Assembly: GCA_028278225.1 (NCBI GenBank)
Contig: JANQEU010000030.1
Span: forward strand, 62,001-126,000
DNA length: 64,000 nucleotides
Source of the DNA: Cyclobacteriaceae bacterium
Lineage (GTDB): Bacteria; Bacteroidota; Bacteroidia; Cytophagales; Cyclobacteriaceae
Direction of reading: 5' to 3'
A model generated the notes under the pieces. That model saw only the letters and a program-made list of their open reading frames with translations. It had not been told where the DNA came from and did not search any database. Positions 8,863 through 17,507 of this stretch are shown one piece after another (positions within the stretch are counted from its first letter, which is position 1; each line of letters begins with the position of its first letter). Position numbers and translations under genes: made by a program.

Positions 8863-10419
8863 TTATTTCACCAAAGTTGCTTCCAGTTCTTCCAGAGATT
8901 TACCCTTGGTTTCAGGTACTTTGATCAAAACAAATACCAAACCTACAGCGGCAAATGCACCATAGATCAAAAAAGTCATTGAACTCCCGAAATTGGCCAG
9001 TTCCCAGGGAAATACCAGCTGGACAGAAAAACTCACACCCGAATTTATCAGTCCGACAAACGATATGGCCACGCCCCGGATACGGTTGGGAAACAGCTCT
9101 GAAAATAAAACCCACATAACTGGTCCTATGGAAACTGCAAACGAAGCTACAAACCCGAGGATCCCCAAAAGGATAAGACCTGAATTCATGGTGACTGCAG
9201 CTTTGATCAGGTCCGACTCAAATTGTTTGGCTACATCTTCTTTCAGAACCTCACGGAGCGCCTCTTTGTAAATTACATCGTTGCCGTAGGACCGGCCAAT
9301 AAGTGGAGCCAATTGCTCCCTGTTAATTTCGGCAGGAAGTTCAGAAACGGATTTTTCTGTCAGGGTGTATTCGGCTGCGTTAAACCCTGCAGCCAGTATG
9401 AACATACAAACCGCTATTCCTGCCACACCGGCTGACAGTAGCGGCTTCCTCCCCAGCTTATCTATCATCAATATTGCAGCTATAGTAAAAACGAGATTGG
9501 TGATTCCGACCAGTATGGCCTGTACGAAGGAAGCATCCGTACCGATTCCCGATTGTTCGAAGATCATAGGCGCATAGAAGAAAACCGAGTTGATACCTGT
9601 GATCTGTTGCAACACAGCTACTACAATCCCGATGGTGAGGACCAGTCGCATGGCCGGTTTAAAGAGCTCTCTAACGGCCACTTTTTCCTTTTTACCTTCT
9701 CCAAGACTATTATGGACAGCCTGCAATTGTGCTTTGGCTTCCTCCTGCGAAAACACTTTCCCCATGATTTCCAGGGCTTCCTCTTCTCTTTTTTTCATGG
9801 CCAGCCACCGGGGGCTTTCAGGAACCAGGAATAAGCCTGTATAATAAAGTATTGCAGGAAGGGTCTCCACACCCAGCATCCATCGCCAATTCCAGGCTTC
9901 AAACTTTAATGATTGCGTCCAGGCTGCATCTGATTGTCCCAGCCTGAGAATGATGTAGTTGGTAAAGAAGGCAACGGATATCCCAATCACAATATTGAGT
10001 TGATTGAAAGACACCATTTGGCCTCTTATTTTCGGAGGGGATATTTCAGCGATGTACATGGGAGCCAGAATCAAAGCAGCACCCACGCCAAGACCGCCAA
10101 TCATACGGGCAACTACCAATGAAACAAAATCAGGGGCCATCGCCGAACCAATGGCGGAGACAGCAAATAAGATAGCTGCCAGCTTCAATAGCTTCTTACG
10201 CCCGAAAACATCACTTAACGGACCTGAAAACATCATGGCCAAAGTAGCGGTGAGCGTTAAAGAGCTTACCGACCATCCCAGCTCCAACTTGGTCAGTTGA
10301 AACTCCGGTTCAATGAACTTGACCACTCCTGATATCACCGAAGCATCAAATCCCATTAAAAAACCACCAAGGGCAACGATCAGAGCAATCTTGATAGTAA
10401 AGCGTTTTTCTTTGGTCAT
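8863..10419 (-). CDS. Sugar-porter (SP family) MFS transporter
   Basis: A 518-residue, 12-TM inner-membrane porter of the XylE/GLUT type. The signatures are MGFDASVISGV in TM1, SDVFGRKK in the TM2-3 loop, PESPRWL before the central loop, QQITGINSVFFYAPMIF in TM7 and PETKGKSLEELE at the C-terminus. Such proteins import monosaccharides, usually with H+; glucose from glucan breakdown is the expected substrate. A roughly 65-residue polar insertion lies between TM9 and TM10 (about residues 352-415), longer than in XylE. It sits between a GH17 gene and the GH2-like gene in the operon. The family is secure; the substrate is inferred. Confidence 0.9.
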   Translation of the reverse strand: MTKEKRFTIKIALIVALGGFLMGFDASVISGVVKFIEPEFQLTKLELGWSVSSLTLTATLAMMFSGPLSDVFGRKKLLKLAAILFAVSAIGSAMAPDFVSLVVARMIGGLGVGAALILAPMYIAEISPPKIRGQMVSFNQLNIVIGISVAFFTNYIILRLGQSDAAWTQSLKFEAWNWRWMLGVETLPAILYYTGLFLVPESPRWLAMKKREEEALEIMGKVFSQEEAKAQLQAVHNSLGEGKKEKVAVRELFKPAMRLVLTIGIVVAVLQQITGINSVFFYAPMIFEQSGIGTDASFVQAILVGITNLVFTIAAILMIDKLGRKPLLSAGVAGIAVCMFILAAGFNAAEYTLTEKSVSELPAEINREQLAPLIGRSYGNDVIYKEALREVLKEDVAKQFESDLIKAAVTMNSGLILLGILGFVASFAVSIGPVMWVLFSELFPNRIRGVAISFVGLINSGVSFSVQLVFPWELANFGSSMTFLIYGAFAAVGLVFVLIKVPETKGKSLEELEATLVK

Positions 10420-10462
10420 GTTTTACAATTTTGAAGCATGGACTTCAAATTAATTTTAGATT

Positions 10463-11722
10463 TTATTCTCTCTCTGCATGAGGAGGAATAAGCATATCAG
10501 CCATTAAGGCGTCTAAATCACCCCCATACGTTTTGGATATTGACACCCCATTTCTTGTCAATCCATCGAAAACACCATCATCCACCATTTCCCATAAAGC
10601 ATACTTTGCCTGACCATCCAGATTGATCAATCCAAAGTGGTTTTCGGAACCCAGGGGATTACCCTGATCCTTCCACTGCTCGTCAAAAGCTTCAAAATAG
10701 AAGCAAGACATCCCCGTGTTATTGGTCCACTCCCTCATATGGTTGTAGTAGAGCTTTTCTTTGTATTCGTCAGCTGCCCTCGAACCGGAGGATCCATATA
10801 ATGCATTCGACCTTGTCGCCCATCCTGTTTCTCCTATATGTATAGGTTTCTCAATACCCCTGCCAGCGACGTAATCAGCCACAGCCTGGTATTGAGAGAT
10901 GGCATAGTCTCTTGCCCTTAGCATCGCCCAGTCTGTGATTTCAATATTTGAAAGGCCTCTTTGACCCTCAGGAACATCCCAGAATTCAGGATTGTAATGT
11001 GAATCATGGAAGGGATAGGTATGGACGGAAATAAAATCGACAGCTTCCATCAAAGCAACCAGGTCATCCGTATGATAGCTACTATCACCCCCGCCCCACG
11101 ATGCAAAGTTGTCCGAACTCGTGATCCAGAGATCTTTAGGCAAGGCTCCTTCCTCCCTTAACTTTCTCAGGTGATTGACCCACTTGAGGATTACATCAGG
11201 ATACACATAGTATGAAGTCGCCCAATGCACCATTGCTTCGTTTCCTACGGCAATGATCTTCACAATATCCTGGTACTTGTTGGCCAGTCTGACAGCAGCA
11301 TTGATTTCAGCGCTATTGTTTTCTTCATCACCGGCCGTGTGGTCCGGTTCTGCAGTCCACGCTCCTTTGCAATCAATCCAGGCGCCGAGCATGACATACA
11401 TTTCAAAACCGGCATCTTCCCTTTTCAGCTGTCTGATTGCTTCCAAAAGATTGGCGGCCTGCTCAAACTGCTGGGTATTGTAAGTCCGCAATACCCTGAT
11501 ACCCATGGCCGATAATATTCTCATATCATCTTTCAACTCATCCACAGTGGGAACGACATCCCTCGTTTTCTCCCTGTATCCTCCATAGGAGATGGCTAAA
11601 TAGTCGGGATTTCCCAATATATCCGCAGCAGTTAATTCAGGTATACTTTTGTTAGATTGGGAGCAACTATATCCAAGGATTGCCACAAATAGCGCTAGGA
11701 ATATCTTTACACTTTTTCTCAT
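10463..11722 (-). CDS. GH17 beta-1,3-glucanase lipoprotein
   Basis: A 419-residue lipoprotein (lipobox GYSC, Cys20). It has the GH17 barrel: LAISYGGYRE near the start of the catalytic domain, VLRTYNT after the first helix, acid/base candidate E162 in AVGNEAMV and nucleophile candidate E298 in HIGETGWAT, then FYFEAFDEQWK with the aromatic subsite. GH17 enzymes are retaining beta-1,3-glucan hydrolases or transglycosylases. SQSNKS after the lipid cysteine is not acidic, so periplasmic action on imported laminarin oligosaccharides is inferred. It is flanked by two different sugar transporters and is clearly distinct in sequence from the second GH17 at 13236-14303. Confidence 0.88.
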   Translation of the reverse strand: MRKSVKIFLALFVAILGYSCSQSNKSIPELTAADILGNPDYLAISYGGYREKTRDVVPTVDELKDDMRILSAMGIRVLRTYNTQQFEQAANLLEAIRQLKREDAGFEMYVMLGAWIDCKGAWTAEPDHTAGDEENNSAEINAAVRLANKYQDIVKIIAVGNEAMVHWATSYYVYPDVILKWVNHLRKLREEGALPKDLWITSSDNFASWGGGDSSYHTDDLVALMEAVDFISVHTYPFHDSHYNPEFWDVPEGQRGLSNIEITDWAMLRARDYAISQYQAVADYVAGRGIEKPIHIGETGWATRSNALYGSSGSRAADEYKEKLYYNHMREWTNNTGMSCFYFEAFDEQWKDQGNPLGSENHFGLINLDGQAKYALWEMVDDGVFDGLTRNGVSISKTYGGDLDALMADMLIPPHAERE

Positions 11723-11753
11723 ATCCGTTTTATGTCAAACACCTCTAAATACC

Positions 11754-13193
11754 TCAACTTTCATGGCTCACTTTCCCGCGACGGGCTATTAGTGCTTCCC
11801 TGATTTCGTGGGCTTTTTCTTCGGTCACCTGATAATTCCAAATGATGATGATTGCCGTTATACCGGTTACTATTGGAATGATAATATCAGCCAGACGAAG
11901 ATTTGTGAGGGTCTCTACTGTTTGTACAGTGGCATCTTTGTCAAAACCAACAAGGTTTAGTACCGCTCCACTGGTAAGCAATGCAAATGCAGTCCCCAAC
12001 TTGACCATCCACCAATAAACCGCTCCAAAAGTACCTTCGCGACGAGTTCCATTATTCAGCTCATCCAAATCACACACATCTGCTGTCATTGACATCATTA
12101 AAGTAAACAAGCCCCCAATGCCAAATGAGATCAGCGGAACAGGCAAAAACATAAGAAAAGGATTAGCCGGACTAAATCCCCACCACTTCAAGCCATATCC
12201 TACCAATGAAATAGAGGTGGATACTATAAATGCTCTTCTTTTCCCAATTTTTGTTGAAATAAAGGTAATAATAGGTATGACAAGGAAAGCTGTTGCCATT
12301 GCGCTGACTGTGCCAAACCATGCCGGCCAATGTCCTGCAGCCACGGTATCGCCATTGAACAGGTAAAAGATTATGATAAAAAATGCGAACTGGGCAATGG
12401 TCTGGAATCCATTGAAAACAAGAAAGGTAGCACCGCATAACCTCAGAAATGGCTTGCAAGTAATGGTTTGCTTTATCCCCACAATGAATTCCTTCGTGTT
12501 TGCAGCGAGTTCTTTCCTCGATAATCTGGATGGGCCTTTCAGTTCCGGTAAAACAAGCTCCTTACAAAAAATCGCGGGCATTATTCCCAGTACCATGCAA
12601 AGACCGCCCACCCAAACTGACAGATTCCTTGCGCCCTCCGGAGCTGTATCGTAAAGAGATTGGTCGTAAATGATCACCCAGAACCACGGCGCAATCATCC
12701 AGGCAATCTGGCCCATCCATTGTGAAACTGCCATCAGGCGGGTTCGCTCATGATAATCAGGACTCATTTCATAACCCAATCCGATCAGCGGAGTGGCGAA
12801 AATTGTATAGCCAATGTAAAAGATGACAGATAGGCTCAGGAAGAAGAAGAAATTATACCACATGGAGTTCTCCGGGTATAGTTGCCACATGGCCATAAAA
12901 GTCACACCTGTTATCACTGCACCAAGGAAGATATAGGGCTTCCGCCTTCCCCACTTTGATCTCGTATTGTCAGAGATATAGCCCATTATTGGATCAGTGA
13001 GGGCATCCAAAAGCCGGGGAATAGCGGCCAGCAGTCCCGCCAGAAACGGATCCATTTTTAGTGCCAGGACCAGGATGATCATAAACACACCCAAGGCCGC
13101 AGGAAACAATTGGTTAGCCAGATGACCCGATCCAAAAGCTACTTTTTGACCAAAAGGAACTACATCTTCGGGAGCTGTTTTGTAATGTGTCAT
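11754..13193 (-). CDS. GPH-family (MelB-like) sugar:cation symporter
   Basis: A 479-residue, 12-TM protein of the glycoside-pentoside-hexuronide:cation symporter family. Diagnostic segments are LLDALTDPIMGYISDNTRSK (residues 61-80), which carries the paired Asp residues that bind cation in MelB, followed by the WGRRKPY loop, and a later NNGTRREGTFGAVYWW segment. GPH members carry glycosides and short oligosaccharides, so uptake of laminari-oligosaccharides for the cytoplasmic phosphorylase is the likely role. It lies between the two GH17 genes. Having an SP-type and a GPH-type porter in one operon suggests separate routes for glucose and oligosaccharides, which is inference. Confidence 0.88.
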   Translation of the reverse strand: MTHYKTAPEDVVPFGQKVAFGSGHLANQLFPAALGVFMIILVLALKMDPFLAGLLAAIPRLLDALTDPIMGYISDNTRSKWGRRKPYIFLGAVITGVTFMAMWQLYPENSMWYNFFFFLSLSVIFYIGYTIFATPLIGLGYEMSPDYHERTRLMAVSQWMGQIAWMIAPWFWVIIYDQSLYDTAPEGARNLSVWVGGLCMVLGIMPAIFCKELVLPELKGPSRLSRKELAANTKEFIVGIKQTITCKPFLRLCGATFLVFNGFQTIAQFAFFIIIFYLFNGDTVAAGHWPAWFGTVSAMATAFLVIPIITFISTKIGKRRAFIVSTSISLVGYGLKWWGFSPANPFLMFLPVPLISFGIGGLFTLMMSMTADVCDLDELNNGTRREGTFGAVYWWMVKLGTAFALLTSGAVLNLVGFDKDATVQTVETLTNLRLADIIIPIVTGITAIIIIWNYQVTEEKAHEIREALIARRGKVSHES

Positions 13194-13235
13194 ATCATTT
13201 GCTGCAAGGCCGGTGCTGTTATGGAGTTTTTCATA

Positions 13236-14303
13236 TTAGTTTATTGCTTTGGGGAAGAGTTCCTTTATTATTTTTTTCGGCTTCCTGTCAACTGTAAACA
13301 ACCCCCAGTGTTTTTCCGCTCCCATCATATTGTCGGGATTTCCCTTCCAGTCTTCATCAAAAGCCTCGAAGAAGAATGTTGTAATATTCATTTCCTCAGC
13401 CCATGCCATTAGATCGGAATAATATTGAAGTTGTTTTTCTTCGCTCGCCCGTTCTCCAAATTCCGAAGCAACCGAAGCCCATCCCGCCTCACTAATGACA
13501 ATCCTGCTATCCGGTAGTGAATCTCTGACCTGCTGCACATTTTGGATGGTATATGACATTCCCTCATCAATATCCTTTCCTTCCCAGACAGGATAAACAT
13601 GTATGGCAATAAAATCCAATTCACGGGCCAGTTTCATCCCATTTTTGGCCCACCATTCATAGTTGTCAGCAACAGTTACGGGCTGCTCAATGGCCTCCTT
13701 TACTTTTCGAACATAGGAAATTATCGTATCAGCACCAACTTTATGATCGTTCCATTCCACAAGTGCTTCGTTGCCTACATTTACGGCGGCAATGATTTGA
13801 GGGTATTCATTAGCTAATCGTATTCCTCTTTCAATTTCAGCTTTGTTTCTTTTCACATTTTCATCCAGGATCTCCTGAGGAATAGGTTCGGTCAGCCAGG
13901 GACAGGACTCATGATTGCTGATTTCAGCTCTTAGCCAAATGCCGAGCATAACTTTCAGATCCAAATCATTCCCGGCAATCACCTTTAATACATCCTGTGA
14001 ATTTTCACCGCAATCGTAAAGACGTATCAACCTGAAATTACATTTAGCCATGGTATTTAGATCTTCCAGGATCTCTTCGTAAGTAGGATTGACGGCACCA
14101 TCTCCTCGATCCGGATGCTGTCCGGACCTGAAACCCGAATAGCAAACCGCAGCCGAAACTCCTTCCAGAAGATCCTCTTTCGCTTGTTGAAGCGACCTGA
14201 ATGATCGACCTGAAACCGTCGATGTGTCTACTTTGGTTTCTGATCGGAAGTTGCATCCAAAAATGAATACGAAAAGCAGCAGGAATAGAAATAATTTTTC
14301 CAT
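13236..14303 (-). CDS. Second GH17 beta-1,3-glucanase lipoprotein
   Basis: The ATG at 14303 is chosen because the protein then opens with a lipoprotein signal (MEKLFLFLLLFVFIFGC, Cys17). An in-frame ATG at 14348 would add 15 polar residues ahead of it. The 355-residue product has the GH17 barrel: VCYSGFRSG, acid/base candidate E179 in NVGNEALV, nucleophile candidate E272 in IVISEAGWAS and TTFFFEAFDEDWK. It should cleave beta-1,3-glucan or oligosaccharides. NFRSETK after Cys17 is not an acidic export signal, so it is probably periplasmic. The start lies 41 bp after the GH16 stop. Confidence 0.87.
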   Translation of the reverse strand: MEKLFLFLLLFVFIFGCNFRSETKVDTSTVSGRSFRSLQQAKEDLLEGVSAAVCYSGFRSGQHPDRGDGAVNPTYEEILEDLNTMAKCNFRLIRLYDCGENSQDVLKVIAGNDLDLKVMLGIWLRAEISNHESCPWLTEPIPQEILDENVKRNKAEIERGIRLANEYPQIIAAVNVGNEALVEWNDHKVGADTIISYVRKVKEAIEQPVTVADNYEWWAKNGMKLARELDFIAIHVYPVWEGKDIDEGMSYTIQNVQQVRDSLPDSRIVISEAGWASVASEFGERASEEKQLQYYSDLMAWAEEMNITTFFFEAFDEDWKGNPDNMMGAEKHWGLFTVDRKPKKIIKELFPKAIN

Positions 14304-14344
14304 GTTTTTGTGATCACAAGTGTAAGGACCAAATGATTTCATTA

Positions 14345-15562
14345 TCAATTAGGTTGGAAAACACGTATGTAGTCGATGATCATTCGCTGTGGGAATACCG
14401 TGGAGTTGTCCGGATTACCAGGCCAGTTTCCACCTACCGCGATATTGAATATAAAAAAGTATGACTGGTGAAATTCACTTAGATTCTGATTCGTAATATC
14501 AGCTGTAAAATATTTATTGTCATCGACATACCATTCAATTTTGGAGTCATCCCAGACAATGGAAAAGACATGGTATTCGTCATTGAAAGTACCTGTAGGT
14601 AACGTATAGGGTCCGCCATGTTCCGCGTGAAAATTGTTATTGGGGTTCCCATTGGGATCCTGCCAATGGATGGTACCATGGACAGTATTTTCCCTGTTTG
14701 ATCCACCAATCATTTCCATGATATCGATCTCGCCACTGGCCGGCCATCCATGATCCACGCCCAACATCCATAATGCAGGCCATATTCCCTGACCAAATGG
14801 TAAAGTAGCCCGGATATCCACCCTTCCATATTGGAATTCATATTTCCCTTTTGTAATCCATCGTGAGGAAGTATAAGCATGGCCTAGATGACTTTCTTTT
14901 CTTGCTTCTATTATCATATTCCCATCTTTGAGGTAAGTATTGTCAGGAAGGGTGTATTGAAGTTCATTGTTGAACCAGTCGCCCCTGGTTTCATGGGTCC
15001 AGAAATTATCATTCATTGAAGTGCCATTGAATTCATCCTGCCATGTCAGTGTCATACCATCATAGGTTTCCGGGGTAGAGTACCCGGTTTCCGGGATCTT
15101 CAATGAAGTGTCTATATCATCGTTTTCAATTGTTATGATAGCTGTGGGTTCGACTAATTCAGCTCCGACCGGATCATGTAGTTTTAGTATGAAGACTTCA
15201 TCCTCTTCGAAGACCTCATCACCAAAAATGGTAATTTGGATACTCTCGCGTAAGTCCGCAGGCTCAAAAACAACCGGTACGACATCCAGGTTTTTGAAAT
15301 CTTCACCGCTGAGTGCCGTGCTATCCACACTACTCAGAAAAACGATTACTTCTTCGGCAGATGGTGACGAAAGTCTGATGTCAATAACAATGATATTGTC
15401 CTTATTACCCTCCAGTACTGATAGATCATTGATCGTTACACCGGGGAGTTCAAGGTCATCTCCCGGATCGTTGCTACATCCGATCGTAACTAAACTGACA
15501 ATAATAAAAAGCGACAATAACAGCATTGGTAACACTTTCCTGATTACTGAAAATGGATTCAT
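14345..15562 (-). CDS. GH16 laminarinase with N-terminal Calx-beta domain, surface lipoprotein
   Basis: A 405-residue lipoprotein (Cys29) whose next residues SNDPGDD form an acidic export-type signal, suggesting surface exposure. Residues about 40-150 are a Calx-beta-like domain (EVFEEDEVFILKL, ITIENDD). Residues about 165-405 are a GH16 jelly roll: LTWQDEFNGTS, GIWPALWMLG and the catalytic GEIDIMEMIG with nucleophile E278, Asp280 and acid/base E283. This is the GH16_3-like endo-beta-1,3-glucanase pattern. It is probably the first enzyme to cut glucan chains outside the cell. It is the first gene after the internal terminator that follows the glycan-binding lipoprotein gene. Confidence 0.92.
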   Translation of the reverse strand: MNPFSVIRKVLPMLLLSLFIIVSLVTIGCSNDPGDDLELPGVTINDLSVLEGNKDNIIVIDIRLSSPSAEEVIVFLSSVDSTALSGEDFKNLDVVPVVFEPADLRESIQITIFGDEVFEEDEVFILKLHDPVGAELVEPTAIITIENDDIDTSLKIPETGYSTPETYDGMTLTWQDEFNGTSMNDNFWTHETRGDWFNNELQYTLPDNTYLKDGNMIIEARKESHLGHAYTSSRWITKGKYEFQYGRVDIRATLPFGQGIWPALWMLGVDHGWPASGEIDIMEMIGGSNRENTVHGTIHWQDPNGNPNNNFHAEHGGPYTLPTGTFNDEYHVFSIVWDDSKIEWYVDDNKYFTADITNQNLSEFHQSYFFIFNIAVGGNWPGNPDNSTVFPQRMIIDYIRVFQPN

Positions 15563-15663
15563 GGTAATTGATGTTTATTTTCCGGATTAAATAAGTTAGC
15601 TACGCTCAGTCAAACAGGAACATTTCGTTCGGATGACTGATCGATGAAATCGAAAGGTCGGTC

Positions 15664-15696
15664 AAAAAATTCCCCACCGGTAGTACCGGCGGGGAA
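15664..15696 (-). terminator. Rho-independent terminator inside the glucan operon
   Basis: Read on the minus strand, arms TTCCCCGCCGGTA and TACCGGTGGGGAA form a 13-bp stem with one G-T wobble and a one-base loop, followed directly by six T residues. It lies 23 bp after the stop of the glycan-binding lipoprotein gene and about 100 bp before GH16. I saw no clear promoter between it and GH16, so it may act as a partial terminator that sets the ratio of binding/import proteins to enzymes. Confidence 0.8.
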
Positions 15697-15718
15697 ATAT
15701 TGCTATGAAGAAAAACTG

Positions 15719-17476
15719 TTATTGTATGACATATTCCATAGTCATAGTCCACCATGCTGTTCCGTCCTGAGCACCGGATATATCGACCGCTACATCCATA
15801 CGCTCAACGGCGCCATCATTTATATATGTAAGTACTTCGTAGGTCACTGATCCTTTTAATTCAGTGTCAGAGCCATTGTACTCACCTCCGTTATAACCTT
15901 TGTTAAATCCGATATATGCTCCCGCACCAGTTACGGTAATTTTAGCATTTTCCGTATCGGTGGCAGCAGTGAAAGTAAAGGTATAATCAGTAGAAGAACC
16001 TAAGCCGGCGTATACGCCTGGAAGGTCACCATCATCGGTACATGCCGCAGGATCTACTCCTACATGCCCTTCTTGCCATGAAGAACCCTTTGTATCAACG
16101 CTATAACTTCCATCGGTAAAGAAGATAAACTCATCATCCATCTGGCAAGATCTGTCACCCTCAAGATCCGCTAATGGAACTCCCCACCAGTCAGAACCTC
16201 CTGCAAAGGATCCAACCTTGTAAGCTTGATCAACAAGGGCTAATTTCCATACCTTGCCATTGGCAGAAGATAACGCTTCCATTGTCAGAGCTGCCGAGCT
16301 AACAGTTATTTCGGCTGTTGTCTCATCTGAATTACCGGCATCATCTGAAGCCGTCAATTTAACGGTGTAATTGCCATCGGCAGCATAAGTATGAACAGGG
16401 TTTTCCTCCGTAGAAGTATTGCCATCGCCAAAATCCCACGCATAAGTAGTTGCATTTTGAGAAGTATTGGTGAAAGTGACTGTTAAATCACTCACTTCAG
16501 AGGTAAAGGATGCGGAAGGTTCTGCCACAGGAATTGCAGGAATATCGCCGGCATTATGATAGCTTACGAAAAGATATGTCCAAACGCCGTTCACCAATAG
16601 ATGCAAAGAGTCAGCAACGCTACCTTCAACTAATTTCAGAACCGTAAAAGTTGTGGTTCCGGGTAATGTAGAATTTGGTCCCAGGTCGCCGTCAACAATT
16701 GTCTTGGCAAGCCCCATATAGGCACCTTGTCCTTCGATTGTGATGGTTGCCGGATCGGCATTTGTATCAAAAGTATAGGTGTAAGAACCTCCGTCTGCAA
16801 GCGCGCTGTAATCACCTCCTGAGGACGTGGTAAATGCGTTGGCCGTCGTTTCATCCACGCAGCCTTCGCCGATATCGGCATCATTCCATCCACCAAATTG
16901 TTCCTGATCCATAAAGAATGTGCCGTTTGTATTTTTCAGGAATCCTCCTGCTCTTTCAAAAGTGTAAACATCATCCAGGATACAAGGCCGGTCTCCAAGA
17001 GGTGTGGCACCACCAAAAGACCACCATTCGGCGTTGTATGCTGATGGACCGAGGAAAATGGCAATTTCCTCTCTTTGCATGATCCACTCTTTGCTAACAG
17101 TGCCAGCCAGAAGCGTCAACTGGGCATCAGGATCTGTAATGGTTATTGATTCTTCCTTGGTGGCATCACCGGCTTCATTTGAAGCGGTCAGAATAACCGT
17201 ATAATTGCCGGCTTCAGCATAAGTGTGCACAGGATTCTCCTCGGTGGACGTATTACCATCACCGAAATCCCAGGAATAACTCGTCGCATTTTGCGAGAAG
17301 TTCTCAAAAGTGACCTCCAAAAAATTGGTTTCACTTACCGTAAACTGGAAGCTGGCTATAGGAGCTTCCACCTTCGGGTCATCATCATCAGAACAAGCGA
17401 TGAATAAACCCAGGGACAACACCATGAGCATCATCCATCCTTTTTTAATTAAGCTAAAAATTTGCTTCATCATCAT
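15719..17476 (-). CDS. PKD-domain surface glycan-binding lipoprotein (SGBP)
   Basis: A 585-residue lipoprotein whose cysteine is followed by SDDDD, a strong surface-export signal. It consists of two tandem modules. Each starts with a PKD domain carrying YSWDFGDGNTSTEENPVHTY (first copy, about residue 66) or the near-identical YAWDFGDGNTSTEENPVHTY, and each ends with a beta-rich unit of about 180-200 residues. The two units share the pattern W-(G)-x-P-L with DRPC or DRSC, DDVYTF or DDEFIF, EGCVDE-like cysteine segments, and GQGAYMGL or GAGAYIGF. The second gene after susCD is the usual place of SGBPs. It has no enzymatic motif. Binding of beta-1,3-glucan is inferred from context. Confidence 0.8.
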   Translation of the reverse strand: MMMKQIFSLIKKGWMMLMVLSLGLFIACSDDDDPKVEAPIASFQFTVSETNFLEVTFENFSQNATSYSWDFGDGNTSTEENPVHTYAEAGNYTVILTASNEAGDATKEESITITDPDAQLTLLAGTVSKEWIMQREEIAIFLGPSAYNAEWWSFGGATPLGDRPCILDDVYTFERAGGFLKNTNGTFFMDQEQFGGWNDADIGEGCVDETTANAFTTSSGGDYSALADGGSYTYTFDTNADPATITIEGQGAYMGLAKTIVDGDLGPNSTLPGTTTFTVLKLVEGSVADSLHLLVNGVWTYLFVSYHNAGDIPAIPVAEPSASFTSEVSDLTVTFTNTSQNATTYAWDFGDGNTSTEENPVHTYAADGNYTVKLTASDDAGNSDETTAEITVSSAALTMEALSSANGKVWKLALVDQAYKVGSFAGGSDWWGVPLADLEGDRSCQMDDEFIFFTDGSYSVDTKGSSWQEGHVGVDPAACTDDGDLPGVYAGLGSSTDYTFTFTAATDTENAKITVTGAGAYIGFNKGYNGGEYNGSDTELKGSVTYEVLTYINDGAVERMDVAVDISGAQDGTAWWTMTMEYVIQ

Positions 17477-17507
17477 TTAATTTAATTTATTCTTCTGGTT
17501 ATAATCT

